Shown piece after piece: positions 7,881-14,469 of a DNA stretch of 14,469 nt. Origin of the DNA: Candidatus Latescibacterota bacterium. GTDB lineage: Bacteria > Blakebacterota > Blakebacteria > Blakebacterales > Blakebacteraceae. How positions within the stretch are numbered: position 1 is the stretch's first letter; every line of letters starts with the position of its first letter. The stretch is from positions 1-14,469 of the forward strand of contig JAGLTZ010000214.1 of assembly GCA_023135015.1 (NCBI GenBank). Direction: 5' to 3'. The notes beneath the pieces are model-generated. The model saw nothing but the letters and a program-made list of their open reading frames with translations. It searched no databases and had not been told where the DNA came from. Both the position numbers and the translations under genes were made by a program.

Positions 7881-7897
7881 CACTTATGAACACATCG
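7872..7897. promoter_or_regulatory. Inverted-repeat operator, probable TetR binding site
   Basis: The 11-base arms CGATATGTTCA (7872-7882) and TGAACACATCG (7887-7897) are complementary at ten of eleven positions around the spacer CTTA; the inner six (TGTTCA/TGAACA) are perfect. Length, symmetry and position, 29 bases upstream of tetR and over the likely -10 box, fit autorepression by the TetR-family protein, which would also control the co-transcribed transporter. Confidence 0.6.
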
Positions 7898-7926
7898 AGA
7901 CATGGAAACCAACAGGAAGCGGTTAA

Positions 7927-8535
7927 ATGGGCGACGACCTGGATCAGAAACGGGAACGCCTCTTCGAGGCTGCAGGACCCCTGTTCGAACGCTTCGGGTA
8001 CCGGAAGACGACGGTCGAAGAGATCTGCCGCGCGGCGGGGATGAGTAAAAAAACCTTCTACGAACTCTTCAACGGCAAAGAGCACCTCTTCGTGGAAATC
8101 ACCACAGAGATGATGAACAGAACGGCCGAGGCATGGGAGGCGGAGCTGCCCGACGGCCTCGATCCGCTTGACCGCCTCTATGCCCTGCTCGACCTCTATG
8201 TCCGGATAGTGCGTGAGCACCCTTCCCTGCGTGTGTTCTTTGAAGACATCGACCTGATACGCATCTTCGGTGAAAAGCTGGATGAGATACGTCTTATCCA
8301 GATAGGGGGTCCGCTTCATACGATCCTCAAAGATGGACAGGCCTCGGGGCAGTTCCGACCGATGGACATCCGGGTAGCCAGCTGGCTCGTTTTCACCCTG
8401 CTCGATACGGTCTATCTCATGCTGCCCTCGTTAATGGACATGCCGGGAGCGCTGGATGACCCGGTGCTTGCCGAAGAGACGAAGCAGTTCATTCTTAGAG
8501 GTCTGGGCGCCGCCCCGGCTGAAGATCGGAGATAA
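7927..8535 (+). CDS. TetR/AcrR-family transcriptional regulator
   Basis: The product has 202 residues. The N-terminal domain is typical: a first helix (QKRERLFEAAGPLFERFGYRKTTVEEI, given as landmarks around residues 7-33) and a helix-turn-helix at about 28-48 with ICRAAGMSKKTFYELFNGKE. The remaining 145 residues are the helical ligand-binding and dimerisation domain, which is too variable to reveal a ligand. ATG 7927 has ACAGGAA eight bases upstream. The stop codon TAA overlaps the first ATG of the transporter gene (TAATGATG), so the two are co-transcribed and probably translationally coupled. It likely represses itself and the transporter through the inverted repeat at 7872-7897, with release by a pump substrate; this is inferred from arrangement. 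Confidence 0.92.
   Translation: MGDDLDQKRERLFEAAGPLFERFGYRKTTVEEICRAAGMSKKTFYELFNGKEHLFVEITTEMMNRTAEAWEAELPDGLDPLDRLYALLDLYVRIVREHPSLRVFFEDIDLIRIFGEKLDEIRLIQIGGPLHTILKDGQASGQFRPMDIRVASWLVFTLLDTVYLMLPSLMDMPGALDDPVLAEETKQFILRGLGAAPAEDRR
8528..8531 (+). promoter_or_regulatory. Ribosome binding site choosing between two adjacent transporter starts
   Basis: GGAG lies 3 bases before ATG 8535 and 6 bases before ATG 8538. The spacing favours the second ATG, although re-initiation from the overlapping tetR stop could use either. Confidence 0.45.
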
Positions 8536-8537
8536 TG

Positions 8538-11500
8538 ATGGCAAAGGCGGAAAAGCGCTGGGTGACGATCCTCACCGGACTGGCGACGCGGCACACCCGG
8601 TGGACACTCCTCGGGGTCGGGCTCCTGACACTCGTCTCTCTCATCCTGATCGAGCATCTGACGATCCGCATGAACTGGACCGACCTGCTTCCCGAGCACA
8701 ACCAGTCGGCCATGCGGTACCGGGAGATCGGGGACCGGTTCGGCGAGGCATCGATCGCGGTGGTACTCGAGGGTGAACGTGACGCGATCGTGGCGATGGC
8801 AGAGGAACTGGAGCCCCGACTCAGCGAGATGGAGGACTTGCGCAACGTCGTGGGGAAGATGCCGGTGGAGTTCATCCGCGACCACGGCTTCGTCCTCGTC
8901 CGGCCGGAACAGTTCGACCGTATGCTCGACATGTTCTCTGACTGGAGCCTGGCGGGTACGTTCAGGGGCATCAACGACGATTATGAACGTGAATACACAT
9001 CGAGCGAAGCGAACTTGGCCCGGGACGAGGTCGAGATCGCCCGGAGCATGCTGGGCATCACACGTTCGCTCGAGCTGATCTCCCGGTGCCTGGCTGGTAA
9101 TGGGACTCCGGAGATGATGGCGGAGGCGGCCGACGCCCTGAGCCTGGGAGAACCCTGGATACTTTCCCTCGACAGGGGGATGCTGCTCATCGCCTGCACG
9201 CCGACTGCCAGCATGGATCAGATCGACCTCTCGATCGAAACGGTCGCAAAGGTCGAGGTTGTCGTCGAAGAGATCGCCGCCCGCCATCCTGACGTATATG
9301 CCAGCCTCACCGGAATGGCCAAGATCGGCCAGGATGAGATGAACAGCATTGGGATCTACACGCAGCTCCTCTCGCTCGTGGCCCTTATACTTATCTACCT
9401 GCTTCTGGCGAAGTCATTCGCCGGCAGGGGTATGCCGCTCCTCGCTCTCACCCCCCTTCTGGTGGGCGTCCTCTGGGCGCTGGGGGCGCTCAAGATCGTC
9501 TTCGGCAGTCTGAACATCATGACCGCCATGATGATGCTCGTGCTAATCGGGCTGGGTATCGACTTCTCTATCCACCTGGTGACGCGGTTCCGGGAAGAGC
9601 TGGCCGGTGGAGCAGATCTGGAAGGGGCCGTGAAGGTGATGCTGGGGGGAACCGGAGTCGGGGTAATCACCGGCGCCACCACGACCGCCCTGGCCTTCTT
9701 CACGTTGATGGTGGGAGACACCCGGGGGGTGCACGAGTTCGGCGTGGCGGCGGGGCTCGGGGTGATCCTCACCCTGGCGGCCGTGTTCCTCATGCTGCCC
9801 TCACTGCTGGTCCTCCGGGAGAGACGCAGGGTCAGGAAGGCGTCACGGGGCACCGCGCCGCTCTCCGGACCTGCCAGTCACGGGTACCGCTGGATCGGTT
9901 CGGTCGCAGCCGCGGGTTACCGGCACCCCGGTCTCTTTCTCGCGGTAGCAGCCCTCATCGTGGCAGCCTCCGCGTGGGCGATGCAGCACACCGGGTTCGA
10001 ATATGATTTCATGGAACTGGAGGCCAAGGGGCTCCGGTCGGTGGAACTGCAGCGCGAGATCCCCAGTAGGTTCGGGATGTCGGAGCACGCGGCCTGGCTG
10101 ATCACCGATTCGATCGAGGAGAGCCGCGAATTGAAGGAACGGTTCCGCGACCTGCCCGATGTGGGTGGAGTGGACGCCATAAGTGACTACCTGGTCACGG
10201 AGGAACGTCTGGCGGAGTACGCACCGAAACTGCTGGCGTTCCGTGAAGGCCCCCTGAGCCGTGAGATAACAGCCTGGCGCGCGGGGGACGGAACAGTGCT
10301 CGCTGCTGAGGTCGATCGACTCTGGGACAACCTCGACCTGATGTCGAACCTCGCGTTCACAGCCGGCCTCGACCGTATCGTAAAGGTGATCGACCAGGTC
10401 ACGGGTCTTGATTCAGAGACAGGCGATACCGACCAGAGTGCCCTGCTGCCCGTGCTCTCACGACAGTTGGTGGCCGGGATCGATGACCTCATGGCCCTTC
10501 CCTACGCGCAGGTCTGGACCGGCAGGCTCAAGGAGAACCTCCTGCGGATGTCGAACCCCGCGCCGACCGAACTGGACGAACTGCCGGCGAACATCCGGCG
10601 CACCTTCATCCCGCATACCGGTGACGGCTATCTTCTTCACATCGTACCGCGTGGCTACCTCTTCGAAAAAACCAGCATGGAACGCTTCGCCGCGCAGACG
10701 GAGGCAGTGGATCCGGCGGTCATCAGTTCGGAAAAATTGTTCCTGGTGATGATGGAAGAGACGCTGGCAGATGGCCGGAAGGCGGCGATCCTGGCCCTGG
10801 TGGTGATTTCCCTGCTGCTCATCCTCCACTTCCGCGGACCGCTGGGGCTCCTGGCCATGATACCATTGATAGTGGGGTCGCTCTCAATGCTCGGCCTCAT
10901 GTACCTCTTAGGCATGAAGTACAACTACATCAACCTAATCGCCGTACCGATCATTCTGGGGATCGGGATCGATGATGGGGTCCATGCCCTGCACCGGTAC
11001 CGTGAGGAGACTGGTGAAGGGTTGAAACGGACAGCCGGGAGTTTCCGTATGGTCGGGAAGGCGATCCTTCTCACCTCCATCACCACCATGATCGGGTTCG
11101 GGAGCGTGGGATTCTACGAGATGCGCGGGATGGCCAGCTTCGGCCATGTGCTCTTCATGGGAGTGGGCATGTGCTTCCTGGCAACGATATTCGTATTGCC
11201 TGCAATGCTGCGTATCTTCCACAGGAACCGCTCCATGTCATCAAAGCGAGGATCAACGGCAGCAGCGGCGGCACTACTCGCCCTCCTCTTCTTTGCTCTC
11301 CCCGCCAGGGCGCAGGAACTCCAGATATCGGGCTACTATGAACACACTCTATCTGTCGATTACACGGATAAAGTCGGCGAAAAAATCATTGATGCTTCGA
11401 AACTGAGGCTAGATTTCGGCAGCGGGAGCGGAAGCGCGATCAGCTTCAAGGGTAACATTAACTTTATTATCTATCACAGTGATATTCATAGAGATATCAC

Positions 11501-12419
11501 GCCCTATCTCCCTAAATCAGTGGCGGCGCAGCTATCATCGGAAGGTATCCCGGCCGTCTACTCGCTCGACCGCCAGCGCATATATCTCGACAACGCGTAC
11601 CTCACATGGAACAGGGGCACCACCCGCCTGCGCGCGGGCAAACAGCAGCTTGCCTGGGGTCCGGCATACAGTTTCAACCCGACCGACCTTTTCCACCGTA
11701 AGAATATCCTCGACCCCACATATGAAAAGGAGGGAGTAACCGCCCTGAGGTTCGACTACATGTGGGGTCTGGGTGGACAGCTCTCACTGATCGCCGCCCC
11801 CGGGGAGGATCTCTCCGACACAGGCTACGCCCTCCGCCTGGGCACCCACGTCAGCTCGATCGGCTACGATGTAGCAGTAACCGTACACTCGGTGACAGAT
11901 TCGACAGCTTTCGATGCGAGCACATACGAGCCTCTCAGGCAACAGCGGAATGCTCTCGGTCTGGAGTTCTCGGGCAGTCTCTTCGGTCTGGGCGTATGGC
12001 TGGAGGGCAACTATAACGAGATGGAGATGGAGGATAACTTTTCGAGGGTCGTCCTGGGCCTCGACTATACGTTGATGAACGGTCTCTACATTATCGGCGA
12101 GGCCCTTTACAACGGGCGGGCCGAGGAGAAAGGGCCCTACCCTCTTCACGCCTGGCTGGCGAACCTGGCTTACGGGGAGCCGGTGGTACGCTGGTGGTTC
12201 CTGGCGGGAGCCAGTAAGGACATTACCGATCTGACATCGGGCAGCCTCTTCGTATTCGGCTCCCCCGACGGCTCGATGGTGCTCAACCCGCGCCTGAGCG
12301 CCTCGATTGCCCAGAATGCAGACCTGGTGGTATTCGGCGGGTTTACCTTCGGTGAAGATGAAGGTGCCTTCCCGCCCGGTCTCTTCTCGCTGTTCGCCCG
12401 GGCCACGGTATATTTCTAA
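8538..12419 (+). CDS. RND/MMPL-family transporter with C-terminal outer-membrane-barrel-like domain (fusion)
   Basis: The frame encodes 1293 residues. Residues 1-899 are a full RND/MMPL pump: TM1 at about 18-38, a first periplasmic loop to about 270, TM2-6 (about 275-430), TM7 near 475, a second loop, then TM8-12 (about 755-890) ending LPAMLRIF. GLGIDFSIH (Asp342) and GIGIDDGVH (Asp812, Asp813) are the paired TM4/TM10 acidic motifs of proton-driven RND exporters. Such pumps without adaptors move lipids, hopanoids or drugs. The frame then reads through into a signal-peptide-like segment and a 370-residue barrel-like domain ending in Phe; see the entry at 11235. Normal relatives stop near residue 895. 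The gene follows tetR directly. ATG 8538 is preferred to ATG 8535 for ribosome-site spacing. Transporter identity is firm; substrate and whether the full-length chain exists are open. A lost stop codon or a sequencing error is the simplest alternative. Confidence 0.9.
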   Translation: MAKAEKRWVTILTGLATRHTRWTLLGVGLLTLVSLILIEHLTIRMNWTDLLPEHNQSAMRYREIGDRFGEASIAVVLEGERDAIVAMAEELEPRLSEMEDLRNVVGKMPVEFIRDHGFVLVRPEQFDRMLDMFSDWSLAGTFRGINDDYEREYTSSEANLARDEVEIARSMLGITRSLELISRCLAGNGTPEMMAEAADALSLGEPWILSLDRGMLLIACTPTASMDQIDLSIETVAKVEVVVEEIAARHPDVYASLTGMAKIGQDEMNSIGIYTQLLSLVALILIYLLLAKSFAGRGMPLLALTPLLVGVLWALGALKIVFGSLNIMTAMMMLVLIGLGIDFSIHLVTRFREELAGGADLEGAVKVMLGGTGVGVITGATTTALAFFTLMVGDTRGVHEFGVAAGLGVILTLAAVFLMLPSLLVLRERRRVRKASRGTAPLSGPASHGYRWIGSVAAAGYRHPGLFLAVAALIVAASAWAMQHTGFEYDFMELEAKGLRSVELQREIPSRFGMSEHAAWLITDSIEESRELKERFRDLPDVGGVDAISDYLVTEERLAEYAPKLLAFREGPLSREITAWRAGDGTVLAAEVDRLWDNLDLMSNLAFTAGLDRIVKVIDQVTGLDSETGDTDQSALLPVLSRQLVAGIDDLMALPYAQVWTGRLKENLLRMSNPAPTELDELPANIRRTFIPHTGDGYLLHIVPRGYLFEKTSMERFAAQTEAVDPAVISSEKLFLVMMEETLADGRKAAILALVVISLLLILHFRGPLGLLAMIPLIVGSLSMLGLMYLLGMKYNYINLIAVPIILGIGIDDGVHALHRYREETGEGLKRTAGSFRMVGKAILLTSITTMIGFGSVGFYEMRGMASFGHVLFMGVGMCFLATIFVLPAMLRIFHRNRSMSSKRGSTAAAAALLALLFFALPARAQELQISGYYEHTLSVDYTDKVGEKIIDASKLRLDFGSGSGSAISFKGNINFIIYHSDIHRDITPYLPKSVAAQLSSEGIPAVYSLDRQRIYLDNAYLTWNRGTTRLRAGKQQLAWGPAYSFNPTDLFHRKNILDPTYEKEGVTALRFDYMWGLGGQLSLIAAPGEDLSDTGYALRLGTHVSSIGYDVAVTVHSVTDSTAFDASTYEPLRQQRNALGLEFSGSLFGLGVWLEGNYNEMEMEDNFSRVVLGLDYTLMNGLYIIGEALYNGRAEEKGPYPLHAWLANLAYGEPVVRWWFLAGASKDITDLTSGSLFVFGSPDGSMVLNPRLSASIAQNADLVVFGGFTFGEDEGAFPPGLFSLFARATVYF
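11221..11237 (+). promoter_or_regulatory. Possible internal translation start of the barrel domain
   Basis: ACAGGAA (11221-11227) lies 7 bases before the in-frame ATG at 11235. The same heptamer precedes the tetR start with an 8-base gap. The ATG opens a textbook signal peptide, so a separate outer-membrane protein could be made from here. Confidence 0.45.
11235..12419 (+). other. Barrel-like domain with its own signal peptide, nested in the transporter frame
   Basis: From Met at 11235 the frame would give 394 residues. Residues 1-26 have a basic start (SSKRG), a 15-residue hydrophobic core and a good signal peptidase I site (LPARA|QE). The mature part alternates polar and hydrophobic residues as amphipathic strands do, with RAGKQQLAWGPAYSFNPTDLF and EGVTALRFDY as the most conserved-looking region; this resembles outer-membrane barrels of the DUF1302 / porin-like type that often accompany MMPL pumps. 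It ends ARATVYF, a terminal-Phe beta-signal recognised by the BAM complex. The pump's C-terminus lies in the cytoplasm and the signal peptide is oriented to export what follows, so topology allows either a cleaved polyprotein or an independent product. The barrel call is from strand pattern and ends, not from a database match. Confidence 0.6.
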
Positions 12420-12425
12420 AGCCGG

Positions 12426-13619
12426 CTAAAGATGTACGAACCCACCCAGCAGTAACGACATCACGCAGCCTATCACACCGACCAGGAGAGCCCCAACCAG
12501 TCCAACCGCAAAGGGCTTCATCCCTACACCCTTGAAGACCTCGAACCTGGTCCCGAGTCCTACGCCTGCCATCGCCGTCCCCAGCAGGTAGCGCGACCCC
12601 CATACATTGCCGACCTGCTTCGTCAGGCCGTTCCAGGCGTCGGCATCGAACATGCCAAGGGCCGCCCCATTACCGAGTGTGGCGTCCCCGATGGATCGGA
12701 TGACGGCCATTCCAACGAAGCCGAGCACGAAAATTGGGAAGAGCTTAAGGAAACTCACTTTCCGGGCGCCCTCACCCCGCGTCCCACCCTGGTTTCGCAG
12801 GTAGTGGAAGGAAAGAATCGGCACCACCGCAGCAAGGAAGAGGTTGCGCGTAAGTTTCGTAACAGTGGCCGCCTTGAATGCTATCTCGTCGTTGAATACC
12901 TCTCTGTAGGTAAGCGCCGCGCCCATCACCTGGGCAGTCTCGTGGACCGCTGTACCAAGGAAGAGACCGATCTGCTCCGATGTGTGCAGCAGGTGGGGTG
13001 CCAGATAAGGATATATGAACATGCCGAGCAGCCCGAAAAGCGTGATGTTGGCCACCGCATAGGCTACCTCGCGCTCTTCGGCTTCGATCACCGGCGCCGT
13101 GGATACAATTGCTGTCACCCCGCAGATGGCGGTTCCTGCGGCTATCAGCGTTCCCAGGCGTGTGGGCAGTTTCAACAGCCTGTTGAACCAGCTCACCAGA
13201 ATGAGACCTCCGCTGACGGCGGCAAGGACGATCGGCACCCCCCACACCCCCAGTTTCAGGACATCCATCAGGCTCAGCTTGATGCCCACCAGAATAATCC
13301 CGAGGCGCAGCAGCTTGGTGACGCTGAAACGGATACCTCCCTGAAATACCCTCGGCAGAGGCACTGCGTTGCCAATCAGCATGCCCACCAAGATCGCCAT
13401 CAGCACTCCGGATACCGGACTGGGCTTGCCGGTGGGATCGATACCCTGAAGGCTCAGGATCCAATGACCAAGTGCTTCCGCCAGCGGTACGGCAACCAGC
13501 ATGATGACGAGTGCCAGTATCGCGCCAGGCAGAAGGCCGGGAATCTCTTTCAATCTCTCCACACCGAAAGCACCCTTAATAAATCTACTTCCGGAAATAT
13601 CTGAATTCGTCGCTGTCAT
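12426..13619 (-). CDS. YeiH-family putative sulfate exporter (UPF0324 membrane protein)
   Basis: The 397-residue product is highly hydrophobic with about ten membrane segments, beginning near residue 30. Family hallmarks are visible: [14 protein letters not shown] (71-84), [15 protein letters not shown] (103-117), [23 protein letters not shown] centred on 162-178, [17 protein letters not shown] (220-236) and GLGTRF near the end. The family (E. coli YeiH) is classed as putative sulfate exporters; the substrate is not firmly established. E. coli YeiH is about 349 residues, so this one has a longer hydrophilic N-terminus. ATG 13619 overlaps the thiC end by 35 bases and has AGGAGG only 3 bases upstream; GTG at residue 20 is an alternative start. 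Co-transcription with thiC is likely, but no functional link to thiamine is known. It converges on the transporter gene with only 6 bases between stop codons. Confidence 0.9.
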   Translation of the reverse strand: MTATNSDISGSRFIKGAFGVERLKEIPGLLPGAILALVIMLVAVPLAEALGHWILSLQGIDPTGKPSPVSGVLMAILVGMLIGNAVPLPRVFQGGIRFSVTKLLRLGIILVGIKLSLMDVLKLGVWGVPIVLAAVSGGLILVSWFNRLLKLPTRLGTLIAAGTAICGVTAIVSTAPVIEAEEREVAYAVANITLFGLLGMFIYPYLAPHLLHTSEQIGLFLGTAVHETAQVMGAALTYREVFNDEIAFKAATVTKLTRNLFLAAVVPILSFHYLRNQGGTRGEGARKVSFLKLFPIFVLGFVGMAVIRSIGDATLGNGAALGMFDADAWNGLTKQVGNVWGSRYLLGTAMAGVGLGTRFEVFKGVGMKPFAVGLVGALLVGVIGCVMSLLLGGFVHL

Positions 13620-14469
13620 TGTCCTCCTGTATCCGGCGGGCCTCGGTCTCATCGACATTGTCGCTGTGGCAGGGAGCCTTTCCGTCGTGGCCTTCACTCA
13701 CCGCATGCAGGGTCTCCTCGGCCAGCTCTGCGTACTCATTCGCCTTGCCCGAACCGAACATCTCGATCTCCCTGCTTATACGGACCGCACACCAGTCGTG
13801 GCCGCACATCGAGCAGTAATCGGCATCGGCGTCGTGGTCTTCTGAGTGAAAAGCTCTGGCGGTTTCGGGATCGAAGGAGAGGTTGATATGCTCTTTCCAG
13901 TTCAGGGCCGCCCTCGCTTTGGTGAGTTCGTCGTCCCGGTCGCGGGTCCCTGGTATGCCGAGCGCCACGTCAGCGGCGTGGGCCGCGATCTTATAGGCTA
14001 TACACCCCTGCTTTACATCCTCCTTCTTGGGCAGGGCGAGATGCTCCTTCGGGGTGACATAGCAGAGTATCGCCGCTCCGTGGTATGCGGCGGCGGTGGC
14101 CCCGATACAGGAGGTGATATGGTCGTAACCTGGGAAAATGTCTGTCACCAGCGGGCCGAGCACGTAGAAGGGAGCTCCATGGCAGACGCGCCTGGCGTAC
14201 TTCATGTTGTATTCGATCTGGTCGAAGGGGATGTGACCCGGCCCCTCGATCATGACCTGGCAGCCCTTCGCCCACGCTCGTTCGGTGAGCTCGCCCAGTG
14301 TCTCCACCTCCCTCAGCTGCGCCTCGTCGGTTGCATCGGAGAGACCGCCCGGGCGCAGTCCGTCACCCAGCGAGAAGCCCACATCATATTCGCGCATGAT
14401 GTCACAGATCTCGTCGAAGACCTCGTACATCGGGTTCTGCCTGTTATGCTTGAGCATCCACATGGCCAG
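13585..14469 (-). CDS. thiC: Phosphomethylpyrimidine synthase ThiC (C-terminal part, runs off right edge)
   Basis: The last 294 residues are present; the start lies beyond the right edge. ThiC is a radical-SAM enzyme that rearranges aminoimidazole ribotide into hydroxymethylpyrimidine phosphate for thiamine synthesis. [50 protein letters not shown], and the C-terminal CSMCGHDWC (CX2CX4C; codons at about 13789-13815), which binds the 4Fe-4S cluster, are diagnostic. The spacing is intact, so the enzyme should be active. After the last cluster cysteine there is a polar, acidic tail of roughly 69 residues ending [10 protein letters not shown], longer than I expect for short-type ThiC. A TPP riboswitch, if any, would lie upstream outside the window. 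The yeiH-like gene overlaps its 3' end. Confidence 0.97.
   Translation of the reverse strand: MAMWMLKHNRQNPMYEVFDEICDIMREYDVGFSLGDGLRPGGLSDATDEAQLREVETLGELTERAWAKGCQVMIEGPGHIPFDQIEYNMKYARRVCHGAPFYVLGPLVTDIFPGYDHITSCIGATAAAYHGAAILCYVTPKEHLALPKKEDVKQGCIAYKIAAHAADVALGIPGTRDRDDELTKARAALNWKEHINLSFDPETARAFHSEDHDADADYCSMCGHDWCAVRISREIEMFGSGKANEYAELAEETLHAVSEGHDGKAPCHSDNVDETEARRIQEDNDSDEFRYFRK
13623..13628 (-). promoter_or_regulatory. Ribosome binding site of the yeiH-like gene inside thiC
   Basis: On the minus strand, AGGAGG lies within the end of thiC, 3 bases before ATG 13619. The motif is perfect but the gap is short, which suggests coupling to ribosomes finishing thiC or use of a slightly later start. 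Confidence 0.5.

Noticed and set aside
8412..9287. Minus-strand open frame of 291 codons across the tetR-pump junction
   Set aside because: It spans two well-supported coding genes in antisense and shows no domain pattern.
12415..12432. Palindromic AGCCGGCT between the convergent stops as a terminator
   Set aside because: The symmetric core is only 8 bases, leaving no room for a loop, and no T-run follows on either strand.
12804..13604. Plus-strand open frame of 266 codons opposite the yeiH-like gene
   Set aside because: It is rich in His, Gln and Arg without motifs, and the minus-strand frame is an unmistakable membrane protein family.
14300..14469. TPP riboswitch associated with thiC
   Set aside because: This part is still ThiC coding sequence; the 5' leader where such a riboswitch would lie is outside the window.

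Overview
The window looks like chromosomal DNA (roughly 60% GC by eye) from a Gram-negative bacterium. One protein ends in a typical outer-membrane barrel C-terminus, several proteins carry Sec signal peptides, and good AGGAG-type ribosome binding sites precede most genes. The pairing of a large secreted M14 metallopeptidase with a large secreted Asp-box (BNR) propeller protein is, to my knowledge, common in Gemmatimonadota, Acidobacteriota and neighbouring phyla. I would place the organism loosely there or in a related uncultured phylum; the phylum is inference only. No insertion sequence, phage gene, CRISPR array, tRNA or rRNA was seen, and no gap between genes exceeds 300 bases.

Layout. 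(1) 1-588, minus: the N-terminal 196 residues of a membrane-anchored reductive-dehalogenase-like protein running off the left edge. (2) 732-1085, plus: a small GGQ-motif release-factor-like (ArfB-type) protein, perhaps leaderless. (3) 1310-3943 and 3996-6902, plus: a probable two-gene operon for two secreted proteins, an M14 zinc carboxypeptidase-like enzyme and an Asp-box propeller protein, closed by a strong hairpin at 6931-6967. (4) 6999-7679, minus: an AlkD-type DNA alkylation repair glycosylase with a GTG start. (5) 7927-8535 and 8538-12419, plus: a TetR regulator followed at once by an RND/MMPL transporter; a near-perfect inverted repeat sits in the tetR promoter. (6) 13585-14469 and 12426-13619, minus: the C-terminal part of thiC followed by an overlapping YeiH-type transporter gene.

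The most unusual item is the transporter frame at 8538-12419. Residues 1-899 are a complete-looking 12-helix MMPL/RND pump. With no stop codon in between, the frame continues into a signal-peptide-like stretch and then a beta-barrel-like domain whose last residue is Phe, the usual end of an outer-membrane protein. An in-frame ATG at 11235, preceded by ACAGGAA, marks where a separate outer-membrane gene would be expected to begin. So an inner-membrane pump and its likely outer-membrane partner are either fused, made as a cleavable polyprotein, or produced from nested starts. With its TetR gene and operator this forms a compact self-regulated efflux or lipid-transport unit. No periplasmic adaptor, TolC-like gene or LolA-like gene is visible beside it.
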